Positions 1 through 9,447 are shown, counted from the stretch's first letter. The stretch is 35,017 nucleotides of DNA from Syntrophaceae bacterium UBA5761 (GCA_002418885.1 DIEZ01000016.1:30670-65686); one strand, 5' to 3'. Notes: generated by a model not told the origin, from the sequence alone. A program made the numbers and translations.

Positions 1-51
<51 letters not shown>

Positions 52-98
52 TTTCCGGGCCGAAGGTGATCCGTTCGCCGTATAAAGAAGATGGGCAG

Positions 99-542
99 AT
101 GAAGGCTGTCGTACAGCGCGTCGAATCAACGAGGGTGGTCGTCGAGGGGAGAGAGGTCTCACGGATAGGAAAAGGGTTGCTCGTTTTTCTTGGGGTGGCG
201 AAAGACGACGACAGAAAAGACGCGGACTATCTCTTGGATAAGGTCATCAACTTGAGGATTTTCGAGGATGAAGAAGGCAAGATGAACGCCTCCCTGCTCG
301 AGCTTTCGGCGGAATTGATGGTGGTCTCGCAGTTCACGCTCCTCGCGGACTGTCGCAAAGGCCGGCGTCCCTCTTTCGGCGAGGCGGCGGAACCGGCCAC
401 GGCGAAGCCCCTTTACGAGTATTTTTTGGAACAATCGCAGAAAAAGGTGCGGGCGGCCGGGGGAATCTTCCAGGCTATGATGAAGGTGGAACTTGTGAAC
501 GACGGCCCGGTGACGATACTCTTGGACAGCAAAAAGGCATGA
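99..542 (+). CDS. dtd: D-aminoacyl-tRNA deacylase
   Basis: This enzyme hydrolyses D-aminoacyl-tRNAs (D-Tyr, D-Asp and others, also mischarged Gly-tRNA-Ala) in the cytosol, recycling tRNA and keeping D-residues out of proteins. The 147-residue product has the normal DTD length. Both family signatures are visible: [17 protein letters not shown] at about residues 77-93 and the NDGPVT (Gly-Pro) motif at about 134-139 that forms the chirality-checking pocket. I chose the ATG at 99 (MKAVVQRV, the usual family N-terminus) over an upstream in-frame GTG at 66, because a purine-rich AAAGAAG stretch precedes it. It lies 47 bp after tRNA-Pro and only 6 bp before the next gene, so the two probably share a transcript. 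Confidence 0.95.
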   Translation: MKAVVQRVESTRVVVEGREVSRIGKGLLVFLGVAKDDDRKDADYLLDKVINLRIFEDEEGKMNASLLELSAELMVVSQFTLLADCRKGRRPSFGEAAEPATAKPLYEYFLEQSQKKVRAAGGIFQAMMKVELVNDGPVTILLDSKKA

Positions 543-548
543 TAGAAT

Positions 549-1037
549 ATGAGTGAATATAAGATGATAGATAAAGAAGCTGAGGAAATACCTCCCTGCG
601 GTATTAAGGTCGACAAGGAAGGGGTATGGTACTTTGAAGGAAAGGAGATGTTCCGCAGGGACATCGTCAACTACTTTTACCAAAACCTCGTAAAAGACGG
701 GGCCGGTCGCTACATCATCGTCCAAGGGGACGAACGTTGCTACCTGGAGGTCGAGGACACTCCATTCATCGTGAAGACCGTTTTCAGCAAAGGTTCCCGG
801 GAAAGGGGAGGCGAAGAATTGGAGCTTCTCCTGTGCGACGACACCGTCGAGACCCTTGACCCCACGACCCTGTGGGTCGGTCCCGAAAATGTCCTCTACT
901 GCCTCATAAGAAACGGGACTTTCAAGGCGAGATTCTCGCGGGCCGGCTACTATCAGTTGGCCGAACACATCGACTATGACCCGGAAGGGGGCTGCTACGT
1001 CCTCACCCTGAACGGCAAAAAGTATGCAATCAAATAG
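549..1037 (+). CDS. DUF1285 family protein
   Basis: The 162-residue soluble protein resembles the DUF1285 family. It has an N-terminal segment with a [12 protein letters not shown] strand, then [13 protein letters not shown], then a [14 protein letters not shown] segment, and a repeated beta-rich half ([15 protein letters not shown], ending LNGKKYAIK). The molecular function of this family is not established; a DUF1285 structure shows a two-domain beta fold. No signal peptide or membrane segment is seen. It starts 6 bp after dtd and ends 44 bp before guaB, so it sits inside a housekeeping gene run, which gives no direct hint of its role. The family assignment is from recalled sequence pattern. 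Confidence 0.7.
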   Translation: MSEYKMIDKEAEEIPPCGIKVDKEGVWYFEGKEMFRRDIVNYFYQNLVKDGAGRYIIVQGDERCYLEVEDTPFIVKTVFSKGSRERGGEELELLLCDDTVETLDPTTLWVGPENVLYCLIRNGTFKARFSRAGYYQLAEHIDYDPEGGCYVLTLNGKKYAIK

Positions 1038-1081
1038 ACCCAATAAACCCACGGAAGAGGGACTCAATCGCGGAGGTGCGT

Positions 1082-2542
1082 ATGTTGGATGATAAGACGG
1101 AAGTGTGCTTGACCTTTGACGACCTTCTGCTCGTTCCCGCCGAATCCTCTTTTCTCCCTAAGGACGTCGACACGACCACATGGTTGACGAACTCCATCCG
1201 TTTGAGCATCCCGATAGTGAGCGCGGCGATGGATACGGTGACTGAGTCGAGGACGGCGATCACGATGGCCCGCGAAGGCGGCATAGGGATCATCCATCGC
1301 AACATGAGCATCCAGAGGCAGGCGATGGAGGTCGACAAGGTGAAGAAATCGGAGAGCGGGATGATCGTAGACCCGATAACGATAGAGCCCGAACAGAAGG
1401 TAAGGGACGCTCTCGAGCTGATGAGTCGCTACAAGATATCCGGTGTGCCGGTTGTCAAAAAACGCCGTCTCGTAGGGATACTGACAAACCGGGACCTGCG
1501 GTTTGAGACGAACATGGACCAACCCGTAGCCGACGTGATGACGAAGGAGAACCTGGTCACCGTTTCATCGTCAATCACCCTGGAAGAATCGAAGAGGCTT
1601 CTCCACCAGCACCGCATCGAGAAACTGCTTGTAGTGGACGACGAATACAACTTAAAGGGGCTGATCACCATCAAGGACATCGAGAAGATCGATAAGTACC
1701 CGAATTCCAGCAAGGATTCGTTGGGAAGGCTGAGGGTTGGGGCGGCGGTAGGCATCATCGACCGGGAGCAGCGGGTCGATGCGCTTCTCGCGGCCGGGGC
1801 CGACGTCATCGTGATCGACACCTCTCACGGGCATTCCGCGGGCGTTATCGACGCGCTTAAAGACACGAAGACGAATTTCCCGAAATGCGAGGTCATCGCG
1901 GGAAACGTGGCAACGGCAGAGGGAACCGAGGCCCTGATCAAGGCGGGCGTCGATGCAGTCAAAGTCGGCGTCGGTCCGGGCTCCATCTGTACGACCCGGA
2001 TAATCGCGGGCGTTGGGGTGCCCCAGATGAGCGCGGTGCGTAATTGCAGCCGCGTTGCCGACCGTTACAACATCCCGGTGATCGCCGACGGGGGAATCAA
2101 GTATTCCGGCGACATCACAAAGGCCCTCGCCGCCGGTGCCTACACGGTCATGATCGGCGGGTTGTTCGCCGGCACCGAGGAAAGTCCGGGAGAAACCGTT
2201 CTTTATCAGGGGCGGACCTACAAGGTTTACCGCGGAATGGGCTCATTAGAGGCCATGAAGGAGGGGAGTCGCGACCGGTACATGCAGGACGACATAGAAA
2301 GCACGCTGAAACTGGTGCCGGAGGGCATAGAGGGAAGGGTGCCCTTCCGGGGTTCCTTGTCGGCAAGCCTCTACCAACTCATCGGAGGGTTGAAGGCCGG
2401 TATGGGGTACGTGGGCTGCCGGACGGTGGAAGAGTTGCATAAGAAGGCCCGTTTCGTCCGCATAACCTCGGCAGGCCTCAGAGAAAGCCACGTCCACGAC
2501 GTCATCATCACGAAGGAGGCCCCGAACTACTGGCTCGATTAG
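1082..2542 (+). CDS. guaB: Inosine-5'-monophosphate dehydrogenase
   Basis: This enzyme converts IMP to XMP with NAD+, the committed step of guanine nucleotide synthesis. The 486-residue length is typical. The N-terminal TIM-barrel segment (TFDDLLLVP) is followed by a tandem CBS (Bateman) insert at about residues 95-205, then the rest of the barrel. The catalytic loop [18 protein letters not shown] carries the nucleophilic Cys at about 303, and the flap has the conserved Arg-Tyr (DRYMQ) at about 399-400. The ATG at 1082 is preferred over the in-frame GTG at 1076 because GGAGG at 1072-1076 lies 5 nt upstream of it. The downstream dnaE starts 11 bp after the stop. No guaA is in the window. Confidence 0.97.
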   Translation: MLDDKTEVCLTFDDLLLVPAESSFLPKDVDTTTWLTNSIRLSIPIVSAAMDTVTESRTAITMAREGGIGIIHRNMSIQRQAMEVDKVKKSESGMIVDPITIEPEQKVRDALELMSRYKISGVPVVKKRRLVGILTNRDLRFETNMDQPVADVMTKENLVTVSSSITLEESKRLLHQHRIEKLLVVDDEYNLKGLITIKDIEKIDKYPNSSKDSLGRLRVGAAVGIIDREQRVDALLAAGADVIVIDTSHGHSAGVIDALKDTKTNFPKCEVIAGNVATAEGTEALIKAGVDAVKVGVGPGSICTTRIIAGVGVPQMSAVRNCSRVADRYNIPVIADGGIKYSGDITKALAAGAYTVMIGGLFAGTEESPGETVLYQGRTYKVYRGMGSLEAMKEGSRDRYMQDDIESTLKLVPEGIEGRVPFRGSLSASLYQLIGGLKAGMGYVGCRTVEELHKKARFVRITSAGLRESHVHDVIITKEAPNYWLD

Positions 2543-2553
2543 CCGGGAAAAAG

Positions 2554-5500
2554 ATGAAACACGCCGATTTCGTTCATCTTCACGTCCATACCCAGTACAG
2601 CCTCCTGGACGGGGCGATCCGCCTGGAGGACCTCTTCAAGCGGGCCCACGAATACTCGATGCCCGCCGTCGCCATAACCGACCACGGGAATCTTTTCGGC
2701 GCCGTCGATTTCTACAGGTCGGCATACAGGGCCGGCATCAAGCCCATCGTCGGTTGTGAGCTTTACGTCGCACCCCGGAGCCGTTTCGACCGCGACACCG
2801 GCGGGCGGGGAGAGACGGCAAAGCACATCGTCCTCCTAGCGAGAAACATCCAGGGTTACCGAAACCTCGTCAGGTTGAGTTCCCTCGGTTATCTCAAGGG
2901 ATTCTACTACAAACCCCGCATCGACAAGGAATTGCTCGCTCAATCGAGCGAAGGGCTGATCGGCCTGAGCGCCTGCCTGCACGGTGAGGTTTCCGAGCAC
3001 CTGCTCCGCGGAGACGAGGATGCGGCGATGAAGGCGGCCTCCGAGTACCGGGACATCTTGGGCGACGGCCATTTCTACCTCGAAATCATGGAGAACGGCA
3101 TACCGGAACAGAAGGAAGTGAATAAGGGGTTGATTGAAATCGGGCGGAAGCTCGGCATCCCCCTCGTCGCGACGAACGACTGCCACTACCTAAACAGGGA
3201 AGACGCGGAGGCCCACGAGATACTCCTCTGCATCCAGACCGGTAAGACGGTCGAAGACGCCGAACGCATGAAGTTCGCCACCGACGAATTCTACTTCAAG
3301 TCCCCCGACGAGATGAAACGGCTCTTCTCTTATTGCCCCGAATCGATAGAGAACACCGTCATCATCGCCGAAAAATGCAATCTCACACTCAGCTTCGACA
3401 ACGTATTCCTTCCCCATTTCGAGATCGGCCCCGAGAAGACACTCGAGGAACACCTCCGGGAATTGGCGAAAAAGGGCCTCGAAAGGATCGCCTCCTCGCT
3501 CACGGCGGAAGAAAAGAACCGCTACGCCAAGCGCCTCAATCAGGAACTCGAAATCATCCAAGCAATGGGTTTTGCAGGGTATTTCCTAATCGTCGCCGAT
3601 TTCATCAACTACGCCCGGAGCAGGAACATACCGGTCGGGCCGGGGAGGGGCTCCGTCGCCGGGAGTCTCGTCGCCTATGCTCTCGGGATAACGAGCATCG
3701 ACCCGATCCGGTACGGCCTCTTCTTCGAGCGGTTTCTGAACCCGGACCGCAAAGGGATGCCCGACATCGACACGGACTTCTGCATGGAGGGCAGGGAAGA
3801 GGTCATCCGTTACGTCACCGATAAGTACGGCACCGACAGGGTCGCCCAGATCATCACCTTCGGGACGATGCAGGCGAAGGCCGTGATCCGCGACGTCGGC
3901 AGGGCCCTGAACATGCCTTACGGTGAGGTAGACCGGATCGCAAAGCTCGTCCCGAACGTCCTCAACATAAAGCTCAACGAAGCGATCAAGATGGAACCCC
4001 GCCTCCAGGCCGAAGAGAGGAACAACGAAAAGGTCAGGAAGCTTCTCGCCCTGTCGCGCTCCCTGGAAGGGCTGAAGCGCCATTCCTCGACGCACGCCGC
4101 CGGCGTCGTGATATCCGACAGGCCGCTGATCGAAAGGGTCCCGCTTTACAAGAGCCAGAAAGACGAGGTCATGACCCAGTTCTCGATGGACGACCTCCAG
4201 GCTGTCGGGTTGACGAAGTTCGACTTTCTGGGCCTTAAGACGCTGACCGTCATCAGGGACACCCTGCGGTTCATCAAAGAGGGGAGGGTAGAAGACATAA
4301 ACGTAGATGAAATCCCGCTCGACGACGCGGACACCTACAAACTCCTGATGCGGGGCGATACGGACGGCGTCTTCCAGCTCGAAAGCCCGGGGATGAAAGA
4401 GATCCTCGTGAGCATGAAGCCGGACTGCATAGAAGACATCATCGCCCTCCTGTCTCTCTACAGGCCGGGACCATTGAAGAGCGGAATGGTGCCGGAGTTC
4501 GTCGCCCGGAAGCAGGGAAAGACCAAAATCGTCTACGAAGTGCCGGCCCTGGAGGGTATCCTTAGAGAGACATACGGTGTAATCCTCTACCAGGAGCAGG
4601 TCATGCAGATCGCCGGCACGCTGGCAAACTACACGATGGGCGAGGCCGACACGCTCCGCAAGGTCATGAGCAAGAAGAACCCCGCCGATATGGCCAAGGA
4701 GAAGCCGAAGTTCCTCGCCGGGGCCAAGAAGAACAGGATACCTGAGGATAAGGCCCTCAAGATCTTCGACCAGATGGAGACCTTCGCCGGTTACGGCTTC
4801 AACAAATCTCACAGCGCCGCCTACGCCATGATCTCCTACCAGACCGCCTACCTGAAGGCGCATTACCCGGTGGAATTCATGGCGGCGTTGCTCACAAGCG
4901 AGAAGAACAACCGCGACAAGATAATCAAGTACATCGGAAGCTGCAAGGAAATGGGCATCGACGTCCTGCCCCCCGACATAAATGAATCGATGTTGGATTT
5001 CAGCGTAGTCGGCTCTAAGATAAGGTTCGGCCTCGCCGCCGTTAAGAACGTAGGCACAGCCGCCATCGAGGCCGTCATCCGGTCTCGTCAGGGCGCAAGG
5101 TTCGCGAGTCTCGGCGACTTCTTGGGAAGGGTGGACTTAAAGAAGATCAACAAGCGGGTCGTCGAGAGCCTGATAAAGTGCGGCGCCTTCGACTCCTTCG
5201 GGCGAAACCGGAGGCAACTCTTGGAAGGCTCGGAGAAGATCATGGAGGCGGGCAGTCGGCAGCGCAAGAAAGGACACCAGGCGCAATCGAGTCTCTTTTC
5301 CCTTTCCGGCGAGGCCGACGGCCGCCCGGAAAGCCGCAACGACGACATCGCTTTGCCCGACGTCCCGGAGTGGGAGACTTCCGACCTCCTGGCGTTCGAA
5401 AAGGATACGCTCGGCTTTTACATCACCGGCCATCCCCTTTCTAAGTACACAAAAACCCTCGCCGCCATCCCCGACGTCGTTGACACGGAAACCATCACCG

Positions 5501-6012
5501 GCAGGAAAGACGGCGATGCCGTAAAGATCGCGGGCGTCGTCAGTAACACGAGGACCGTACTGACCAAGAAAAAAGACACGATGGCCTACGTTACCCTCGA
5601 GGACATGAAGGGCTCGGTGACCGTCATCGTCTTCAGCGACGTCTTCAGAAAAACGTCGCCCTTCCTACAGAGCGGCGAACCCATCCTCGTCGCCGGGAGC
5701 ATCGACGCCGACGACGAGAGCATGAAGGTCATCGCCTCCGGCATATCGCTACTCTCGGATTATCGCGAATCTCCGGCCAGTTCCGTTCATTTCGACGTAA
5801 ATGCTTCAACTATCGATGCCAATGCACTGGAATCTTTAAATAATATCATAAGCAGGCATAAGGGAAAGTTGGACGGTTACATCCATCTCTACCTGAACGG
5901 ACAGTCGGAGACGGTCATCTACCTGGGAAAAGACATGCGACTGAAGGCATCCGATGAGCTAAAAGTAGCGGCAGACGGGTTACTTGGTCGTGGTTCTACA
6001 CGTTTTACTTGA
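2554..6012 (+). CDS. dnaE: DNA polymerase III subunit alpha
   Basis: This is the catalytic subunit of the replicative DNA polymerase III. At 1152 residues it has the DnaE1 length. The PHP domain is at the N-terminus (FVHLHVHTQYSLLDGAI, with the HxH pair present). The C-family palm motif PDIDTDF with catalytic aspartates is at about residues 403-409, preceded by GPGRGSVAGSLVAYALGIT. The GYGFNKSHSAAYA motif follows in the fingers/tandem HhH region, and an OB-fold lies at about 990-1035 (VAGVVSN...VTLEDMKGSVTVIVF). It has no DnaQ-type exonuclease insert, so it is not PolC. The start follows guaB closely and the TGA stop touches the next gene's ATG, suggesting translational coupling. Confidence 0.97.
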   Translation: MKHADFVHLHVHTQYSLLDGAIRLEDLFKRAHEYSMPAVAITDHGNLFGAVDFYRSAYRAGIKPIVGCELYVAPRSRFDRDTGGRGETAKHIVLLARNIQGYRNLVRLSSLGYLKGFYYKPRIDKELLAQSSEGLIGLSACLHGEVSEHLLRGDEDAAMKAASEYRDILGDGHFYLEIMENGIPEQKEVNKGLIEIGRKLGIPLVATNDCHYLNREDAEAHEILLCIQTGKTVEDAERMKFATDEFYFKSPDEMKRLFSYCPESIENTVIIAEKCNLTLSFDNVFLPHFEIGPEKTLEEHLRELAKKGLERIASSLTAEEKNRYAKRLNQELEIIQAMGFAGYFLIVADFINYARSRNIPVGPGRGSVAGSLVAYALGITSIDPIRYGLFFERFLNPDRKGMPDIDTDFCMEGREEVIRYVTDKYGTDRVAQIITFGTMQAKAVIRDVGRALNMPYGEVDRIAKLVPNVLNIKLNEAIKMEPRLQAEERNNEKVRKLLALSRSLEGLKRHSSTHAAGVVISDRPLIERVPLYKSQKDEVMTQFSMDDLQAVGLTKFDFLGLKTLTVIRDTLRFIKEGRVEDINVDEIPLDDADTYKLLMRGDTDGVFQLESPGMKEILVSMKPDCIEDIIALLSLYRPGPLKSGMVPEFVARKQGKTKIVYEVPALEGILRETYGVILYQEQVMQIAGTLANYTMGEADTLRKVMSKKNPADMAKEKPKFLAGAKKNRIPEDKALKIFDQMETFAGYGFNKSHSAAYAMISYQTAYLKAHYPVEFMAALLTSEKNNRDKIIKYIGSCKEMGIDVLPPDINESMLDFSVVGSKIRFGLAAVKNVGTAAIEAVIRSRQGARFASLGDFLGRVDLKKINKRVVESLIKCGAFDSFGRNRRQLLEGSEKIMEAGSRQRKKGHQAQSSLFSLSGEADGRPESRNDDIALPDVPEWETSDLLAFEKDTLGFYITGHPLSKYTKTLAAIPDVVDTETITGRKDGDAVKIAGVVSNTRTVLTKKKDTMAYVTLEDMKGSVTVIVFSDVFRKTSPFLQSGEPILVAGSIDADDESMKVIASGISLLSDYRESPASSVHFDVNASTIDANALESLNNIISRHKGKLDGYIHLYLNGQSETVIYLGKDMRLKASDELKVAADGLLGRGSTRFT

Positions 6013-6755
6013 TGAATTCGTCGAATAAATCCCCCTCAAGCTATAAGGAAAGGACCTACCGAAACAGGCTGTCCTCTGGGATGGGGGTCTCTTTCAACGT
6101 CGCGGTGAAAGAGACAGACCTCTGGGTGTGCGCAGAGCGGGACCTTTCCCGCGAGACCAGAAAGTCGGTCTTGCGCTGTCGCCACCACGTCGAAGAGTAT
6201 ATACGCGTTCACCCTGAATTCCTCTCGTCTTTCAGCCCCTTGAGGCTCGACCCGTTGGTGCCTCCGGTCGTTCGGGACATGTTAGAGGCCGCGGCGGCGG
6301 CGAATGTCGGGCCGATGGCCTCCGTGGCCGGTGCGATCGCCCAGTACGTCTCAGAGGACCTCCTCAGATACACGAAAGAAATAATCGTCGAAAACGGCGG
6401 CGATATATTTATGAGTTGCTGCCGGTATGTTAGGGTAGGGGTATTCGCCGGCGAATCCCCCCTGAGCTTCAAGGTCGCCCTGAAGGTGAAGCCCGACGAT
6501 ATGCCCGTCGGCGTCTGCACCTCCTCGGCGACTGTCGGCCCGTCGGTTAGCCTCGGCCGGGCCGACGCCGTCTGCGTACTTTCCGCATCAGCCGCCCTTG
6601 CCGACGCCGCGGCGACCGCGATAGGAAACATGGTCAAAAAGGATACGGACATCCAGGGCGCCCTTGAGAAGGGCATGGAGATACCGGGCGTACGCGGTGC
6701 CCTGGTCATAGTGGGCAAGAAAATCGGCCTTATCGGCGCGATAGAGTTAGATTAA
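6012..6755 (+). CDS. UPF0280 family (ApbE-like) protein
   Basis: The roughly 247-residue protein matches the UPF0280 family seen in methanogens and anaerobic bacteria, with YKERTYRNRL near the N-terminus, then VAVKETDLWV, ASVAGAIAQYVSEDL, ENGGDIFM and CTSSATVGPSVSLGRADAV. The ENGGD and TSS-type motifs resemble those of ApbE, the FMN transferase for flavinylation. The real substrate is unknown, and flavin or thiamine-related roles are only inference. The ATG at 6012 overlaps the dnaE stop (TGATG), so translation is probably coupled; an in-frame TTG at 6009 is less likely. It is the last gene of this plus-strand run and converges on the J-protein gene. Confidence 0.8.
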   Translation: MNSSNKSPSSYKERTYRNRLSSGMGVSFNVAVKETDLWVCAERDLSRETRKSVLRCRHHVEEYIRVHPEFLSSFSPLRLDPLVPPVVRDMLEAAAAANVGPMASVAGAIAQYVSEDLLRYTKEIIVENGGDIFMSCCRYVRVGVFAGESPLSFKVALKVKPDDMPVGVCTSSATVGPSVSLGRADAVCVLSASAALADAAATAIGNMVKKDTDIQGALEKGMEIPGVRGALVIVGKKIGLIGAIELD

Positions 6756-6848
6756 ACAAATACCATAATATATGTTTACATAACATATCTTATCGGACGT
6801 TTGATTTGGGCTGGATTGACGGTGCTGGATTGACGGTATTGACGGGAT
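6756..6848. repeat. Short tandem repeat between convergent genes
   Basis: The spacer between two convergent genes contains GCTGGATTGACGGT at 6810-6823, repeated exactly at 6824-6837, with a third partial copy (ATTGACGG) at 6838-6845. An AT-rich 7-bp inverted repeat (ATATGTT-TACAT-AACATAT) lies at 6770-6788. Neither is followed by a T-tract, so I do not call a terminator. Confidence 0.6.
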
Positions 6849-7796
6849 TTACAGGCCTTCTTCGGCCATCTTGCGGACCAAGTCGGCCTGCTTAGGGGTT
6901 AGATTCTTGGGCACGATGATGGAAATCCGGACGTATTGATCTCCCCTGCCTGACTTCTGGAAATGAGGTAGGCCGAAACCTTTCATCCTGATCTTCGTCC
7001 CGTCCTGTATCCCCGAGGGAACCTTGACCCTTTTGACTGAACCGTTGAGCGTCGGCACGTCGACCATCGTCCCCAGCACCGCCTGCGAATATTTGATCGG
7101 TACATTGATGTATATGTCGTCGTCCTTACGTTCAAAAGCAGAATGAGGAAGGATGTTGACTGTGAGATAAAGGTCTCCCCTCGGTCCGCCGCCCGCACCG
7201 GGATGGCCCTTACCGGGTACCCGGAGTTTCTGACCCGATTGTATCCCTGCGGGAATCTTGACGTTTATACTTTCCGTCTTGCCCGCGTAAGGTAAGGATA
7301 TCTTCTTCTCGACGCCTTTCGCGGCATCCTCAAGGGTTATCGACATGGAATAATGGACGTCTTCACCCTTTTGGGGTTGAGGGCGGTATTTATCGTATTG
7401 CTGTGAAAAGACGTCTTCATATTGACTGGTGCTCCTTGCCCTTGTCCGCCTTCCCCTCGTCCCAAAGCCGAATATACGTGAAAAATCGCCTCCTTCGAAA
7501 CCGAAACCGAGATCGCGCAGAATCTCGCTTAAGTCCACCCCGCGGAAGATGTCCTCCCGGCTGAAGCGCTGGTTGAACTGCTCTGAACCGAACTGATCGT
7601 ACTGACTGCGTTTTTCGGGATCGCTGAGCACGGCGTAGGCCTCGCTTATCTTCTTGAATTGCTCCTCTGCCTTTTTCTTGTCCGAGGGATTCCTGTCGGG
7701 ATGATACTTGAGCGCAAGCTTCCGGTATGCCTTCTTGATTTCGTCGATACCGGCGTTACGGTTGACTCCGAGTATGCTGTAGTAATCTTCGGCCAC
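6849..7796 (-). CDS. J-domain co-chaperone, class B (CbpA/DnaJ-like without zinc finger)
   Basis: This is a DnaJ-type co-chaperone that would stimulate DnaK ATPase and deliver substrates. Of 315 residues, 1-70 form a J-domain with the diagnostic HPD ([18 protein letters not shown]). A Gly/Phe/Arg-rich linker follows, then two DnaJ C-terminal beta-domains ([50 protein letters not shown]). No CXXCXGXG repeats are present, so it lacks the zinc-binding domain of true DnaJ and groups with CbpA-like or class B proteins. The start is GTG at 7796 with AAGAGGA at 7804-7810, 7 nt upstream. The gene stands alone, with an unusual leader hairpin that touches the ribosome-binding site. Confidence 0.92.
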   Translation of the reverse strand: MAEDYYSILGVNRNAGIDEIKKAYRKLALKYHPDRNPSDKKKAEEQFKKISEAYAVLSDPEKRSQYDQFGSEQFNQRFSREDIFRGVDLSEILRDLGFGFEGGDFSRIFGFGTRGRRTRARSTSQYEDVFSQQYDKYRPQPQKGEDVHYSMSITLEDAAKGVEKKISLPYAGKTESINVKIPAGIQSGQKLRVPGKGHPGAGGGPRGDLYLTVNILPHSAFERKDDDIYINVPIKYSQAVLGTMVDVPTLNGSVKRVKVPSGIQDGTKIRMKGFGLPHFQKSGRGDQYVRISIIVPKNLTPKQADLVRKMAEEGL

Positions 7797-7803
7797 GGCT
7801 GTG

Positions 7804-7854
7804 TCCTCTTAAATAGTATTGCTGAAATCCACGACTTTTAGTCGGCTATTTAAG
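7804..7854 (-). promoter_or_regulatory. Leader hairpin overlapping the J-protein ribosome-binding site (possible RNA thermometer)
   Basis: On the minus strand the leader reads CTTAAATAG (7854-7846), then an inner CGACT-AAA-AGTCG hairpin (7844-7832), then CTATTTAAG (7816-7808). The outer arms are perfect 9-bp complements made almost wholly of A-U pairs. The 3' arm runs into the ribosome-binding site AAGAGGA (7810-7804). A weak AU stem that occludes the Shine-Dalgarno of a chaperone gene is the usual design of an RNA thermometer. The structure is seen; the function is inferred. Confidence 0.45.
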
Positions 7855-7895
7855 TAATTCTTTAGACGACTCCTTGCCCCACGAAGGGTAGCAAC

Positions 7896-7901
7896 ATTAT
7901 A
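7896..7901 (-). promoter_or_regulatory. Candidate -10 box for the J-protein gene
   Basis: On the minus strand a perfect TATAAT lies about 100 nt upstream of the GTG start and would give a leader of about 90 nt that includes the hairpin. No good -35 box is seen at 16-18 nt, and no CIRCE element was found nearby. Confidence 0.35.
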
Positions 7902-8065
7902 TCATGTACTTCTTTAAGAATAATTGAAAACATATCGATTATGATTTTCTCTACCCCACCATATTTTATGCCTTCCCACCAAGGAGAGGGAAAATTGATT
8001 TACGCGTAGGGATTGTTTTCCTTCGGAAGAATCAATACATAAAATTATCATCGAAGTGCTCGCTG

Positions 8066-8509
8066 TCAAGGGAAATGGTTTTCGGACCACCAAAAATCGT
8101 TAGCCTCGACAGGGTCCCAGTAGCGATACCCACTGCCGACAGCTACCATGGGGGCGTAGTCCACTTCGTTGTTTTCGTGGATCAGCCGGTCGACGGTCAT
8201 CAAGTAACCGGCGATAAACCCGTGTTTTTCGATGGCCTGGATACTATAGGCCGCACAGGTCGGGTACATGGGGCAGCGGTCTCCGTCGACAGGAGAGATA
8301 TAGCCGCGGAAGAACTTTGCGGCAGCTACGAGCAGCGACGCGGGCACCGCCCTACCCTTTTGCTCGTCAGTCGTCAACTTTACCGCTCCATGTGTAGCCG
8401 ACGCCCCCTTGTCGAAGTCCCAGGGGTCAAAGTCCTCCGACCCGAAACATAAAGGAGGGCAGATGAGCAGAAAAAATACGAACGAGATGAATATGTCAAC
8501 ATTCCGCAT
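8066..8509 (-). CDS. Exported YidD-domain protein
   Basis: The C-terminal part is a YidD (membrane protein insertion efficiency factor) domain. It shows FFRGYISPVDGDRC, then CPMYPTCAAYSIQAIEKHG with the characteristic C-x3-PTC-x2-Y-x3-AI pattern, then a DRL segment and a closing YWDPVEAN corresponding to the family's GG-x-DPV. Canonical YidD is about 70-85 residues, cytosolic-side membrane associated and encoded near rnpA/yidC. This one is 147 residues and begins with a hydrophobic signal-like segment (about residues 6-23, cleavage possible after CFG), so the domain is probably periplasmic. It follows an exported TPR gene by 8 bp and ends the nine-gene minus-strand run. The function is unknown; an envelope role with the TPR partner is inference. 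Confidence 0.78.
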   Translation of the reverse strand: MRNVDIFISFVFFLLICPPLCFGSEDFDPWDFDKGASATHGAVKLTTDEQKGRAVPASLLVAAAKFFRGYISPVDGDRCPMYPTCAAYSIQAIEKHGFIAGYLMTVDRLIHENNEVDYAPMVAVGSGYRYWDPVEANDFWWSENHFP

Positions 8510-8517
8510 AGTAAATA

Positions 8518-9447
8518 CTAAAAGCTAAAGCTATACATCACCTGATTGCCCTTTAAGGAAATCCTTCCGCCCGACGGCGCAGGGGGGCTCTCGTCCTTCA
8601 GGTTGCGGATGAACTCTTCCTTCACGCGCTTGTTGAACTTATGGGCGCTGCTCACGGCGCTGTAAATGTTGCCGGTGTACCAACCGACCTCGAAGAAGGT
8701 GACTACGCCGCCGGCTGCATACTCTCCGTGGTCGAAGAGCTCGACCGCCGCGGCGATGAACGCGGCGTTCAAGATGAAGGCCACCAAGGCGTCTCGCGGC
8801 CTCTCGGCGTAAAGATGCCCTGAACCGGGGAGGACGGCGGCGAGTGCCCCGGCAACGGCAGGGGATTTAGAGGGCAGGCCGTCGATTATCTCCAAGCCTG
8901 CGACGAACCGGCTCGCAAAAGGGAACAGAAAACTTTCCTCCGGGATATTCCTTAACGCCCCTTTCGCCCTGTCCCATTCCTCCCGGTCGACGTAGATGAG
9001 GGCCGTCTCGTAGATGGCCCGGTCTCTGTACTCCCTATTGCCGGACGAGATCAAGTTGCCGAAAGTCGAGAGGGATTCGTCGAAGCGCCTCAATTCGTAC
9101 TCCGACATCCCCTTGATGAACAGGGCCTCCGTGATAAGGGGGCTTTCAGGGTACTTAGCGAGAAACTCCTTGACCGAATCGACCGCCTCAGCCCACCTTT
9201 TCACCCGGTAGTAGCTCTCGGCGATCCTCAAAGAAGCCTTCTCTTGGCGTGTATCTCCTGGATAGTAGAAGAGAAATCGCTTGTATTCGGAAATCGCCCG
9301 GAAGTACTCCCCGTCGCTGAAGAGTTTCTCCGCAAAGCCATACAACTTATCGGCATCGTCCGCCGCAAACGCTCCGACGGCGCAGAATTGCACGAAGAAG
9401 AGCGCTGCGAGCATCGACGGTGATAGGAATTTACGGAGGAGTTTCAA
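8518..9447 (-). CDS. Exported TPR protein with C-terminal membrane segments
   Basis: The 309-residue protein opens with a good Sec signal peptide (MKLLRKFLSPSMLAALFFVQ, cleavage likely after GAFA). Tetratricopeptide-like helices cover about residues 30-185 (EYFRAISEYKRFLFYYPGD, AEAVDSVKEFLAKYPES, DESLSTFGNLI, WDRAKGALRNI). A hydrophobic C-terminal part follows, with a PGSGHLYAERPRDALVAF motif and two probable membrane segments up to about 265. The last strand ends in Phe (VMYSFSF), as in beta-barrel signals, but it is too short to call. The start is TTG at 9447, overlapping the iorB stop (TTGA), so coupling is likely. It is paired with the exported YidD-domain gene downstream. TPR folds usually mediate protein contacts; no specific function is recognised. 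Confidence 0.82.
   Translation of the reverse strand: MKLLRKFLSPSMLAALFFVQFCAVGAFAADDADKLYGFAEKLFSDGEYFRAISEYKRFLFYYPGDTRQEKASLRIAESYYRVKRWAEAVDSVKEFLAKYPESPLITEALFIKGMSEYELRRFDESLSTFGNLISSGNREYRDRAIYETALIYVDREEWDRAKGALRNIPEESFLFPFASRFVAGLEIIDGLPSKSPAVAGALAAVLPGSGHLYAERPRDALVAFILNAAFIAAAVELFDHGEYAAGGVVTFFEVGWYTGNIYSAVSSAHKFNKRVKEEFIRNLKDESPPAPSGGRISLKGNQVMYSFSF

Noticed and set aside
3586-4863. 425-codon minus-strand frame
   Set aside because: It lies wholly inside dnaE on the opposite strand and arises from the codon bias of the GC-rich gene; no ribosome-binding site or recognisable domain.
7980-8040. Hairpin with a TTCG loop near 8015 as terminator for the YidD-domain gene
   Set aside because: The stem has bulges and no T-tract on the minus strand.
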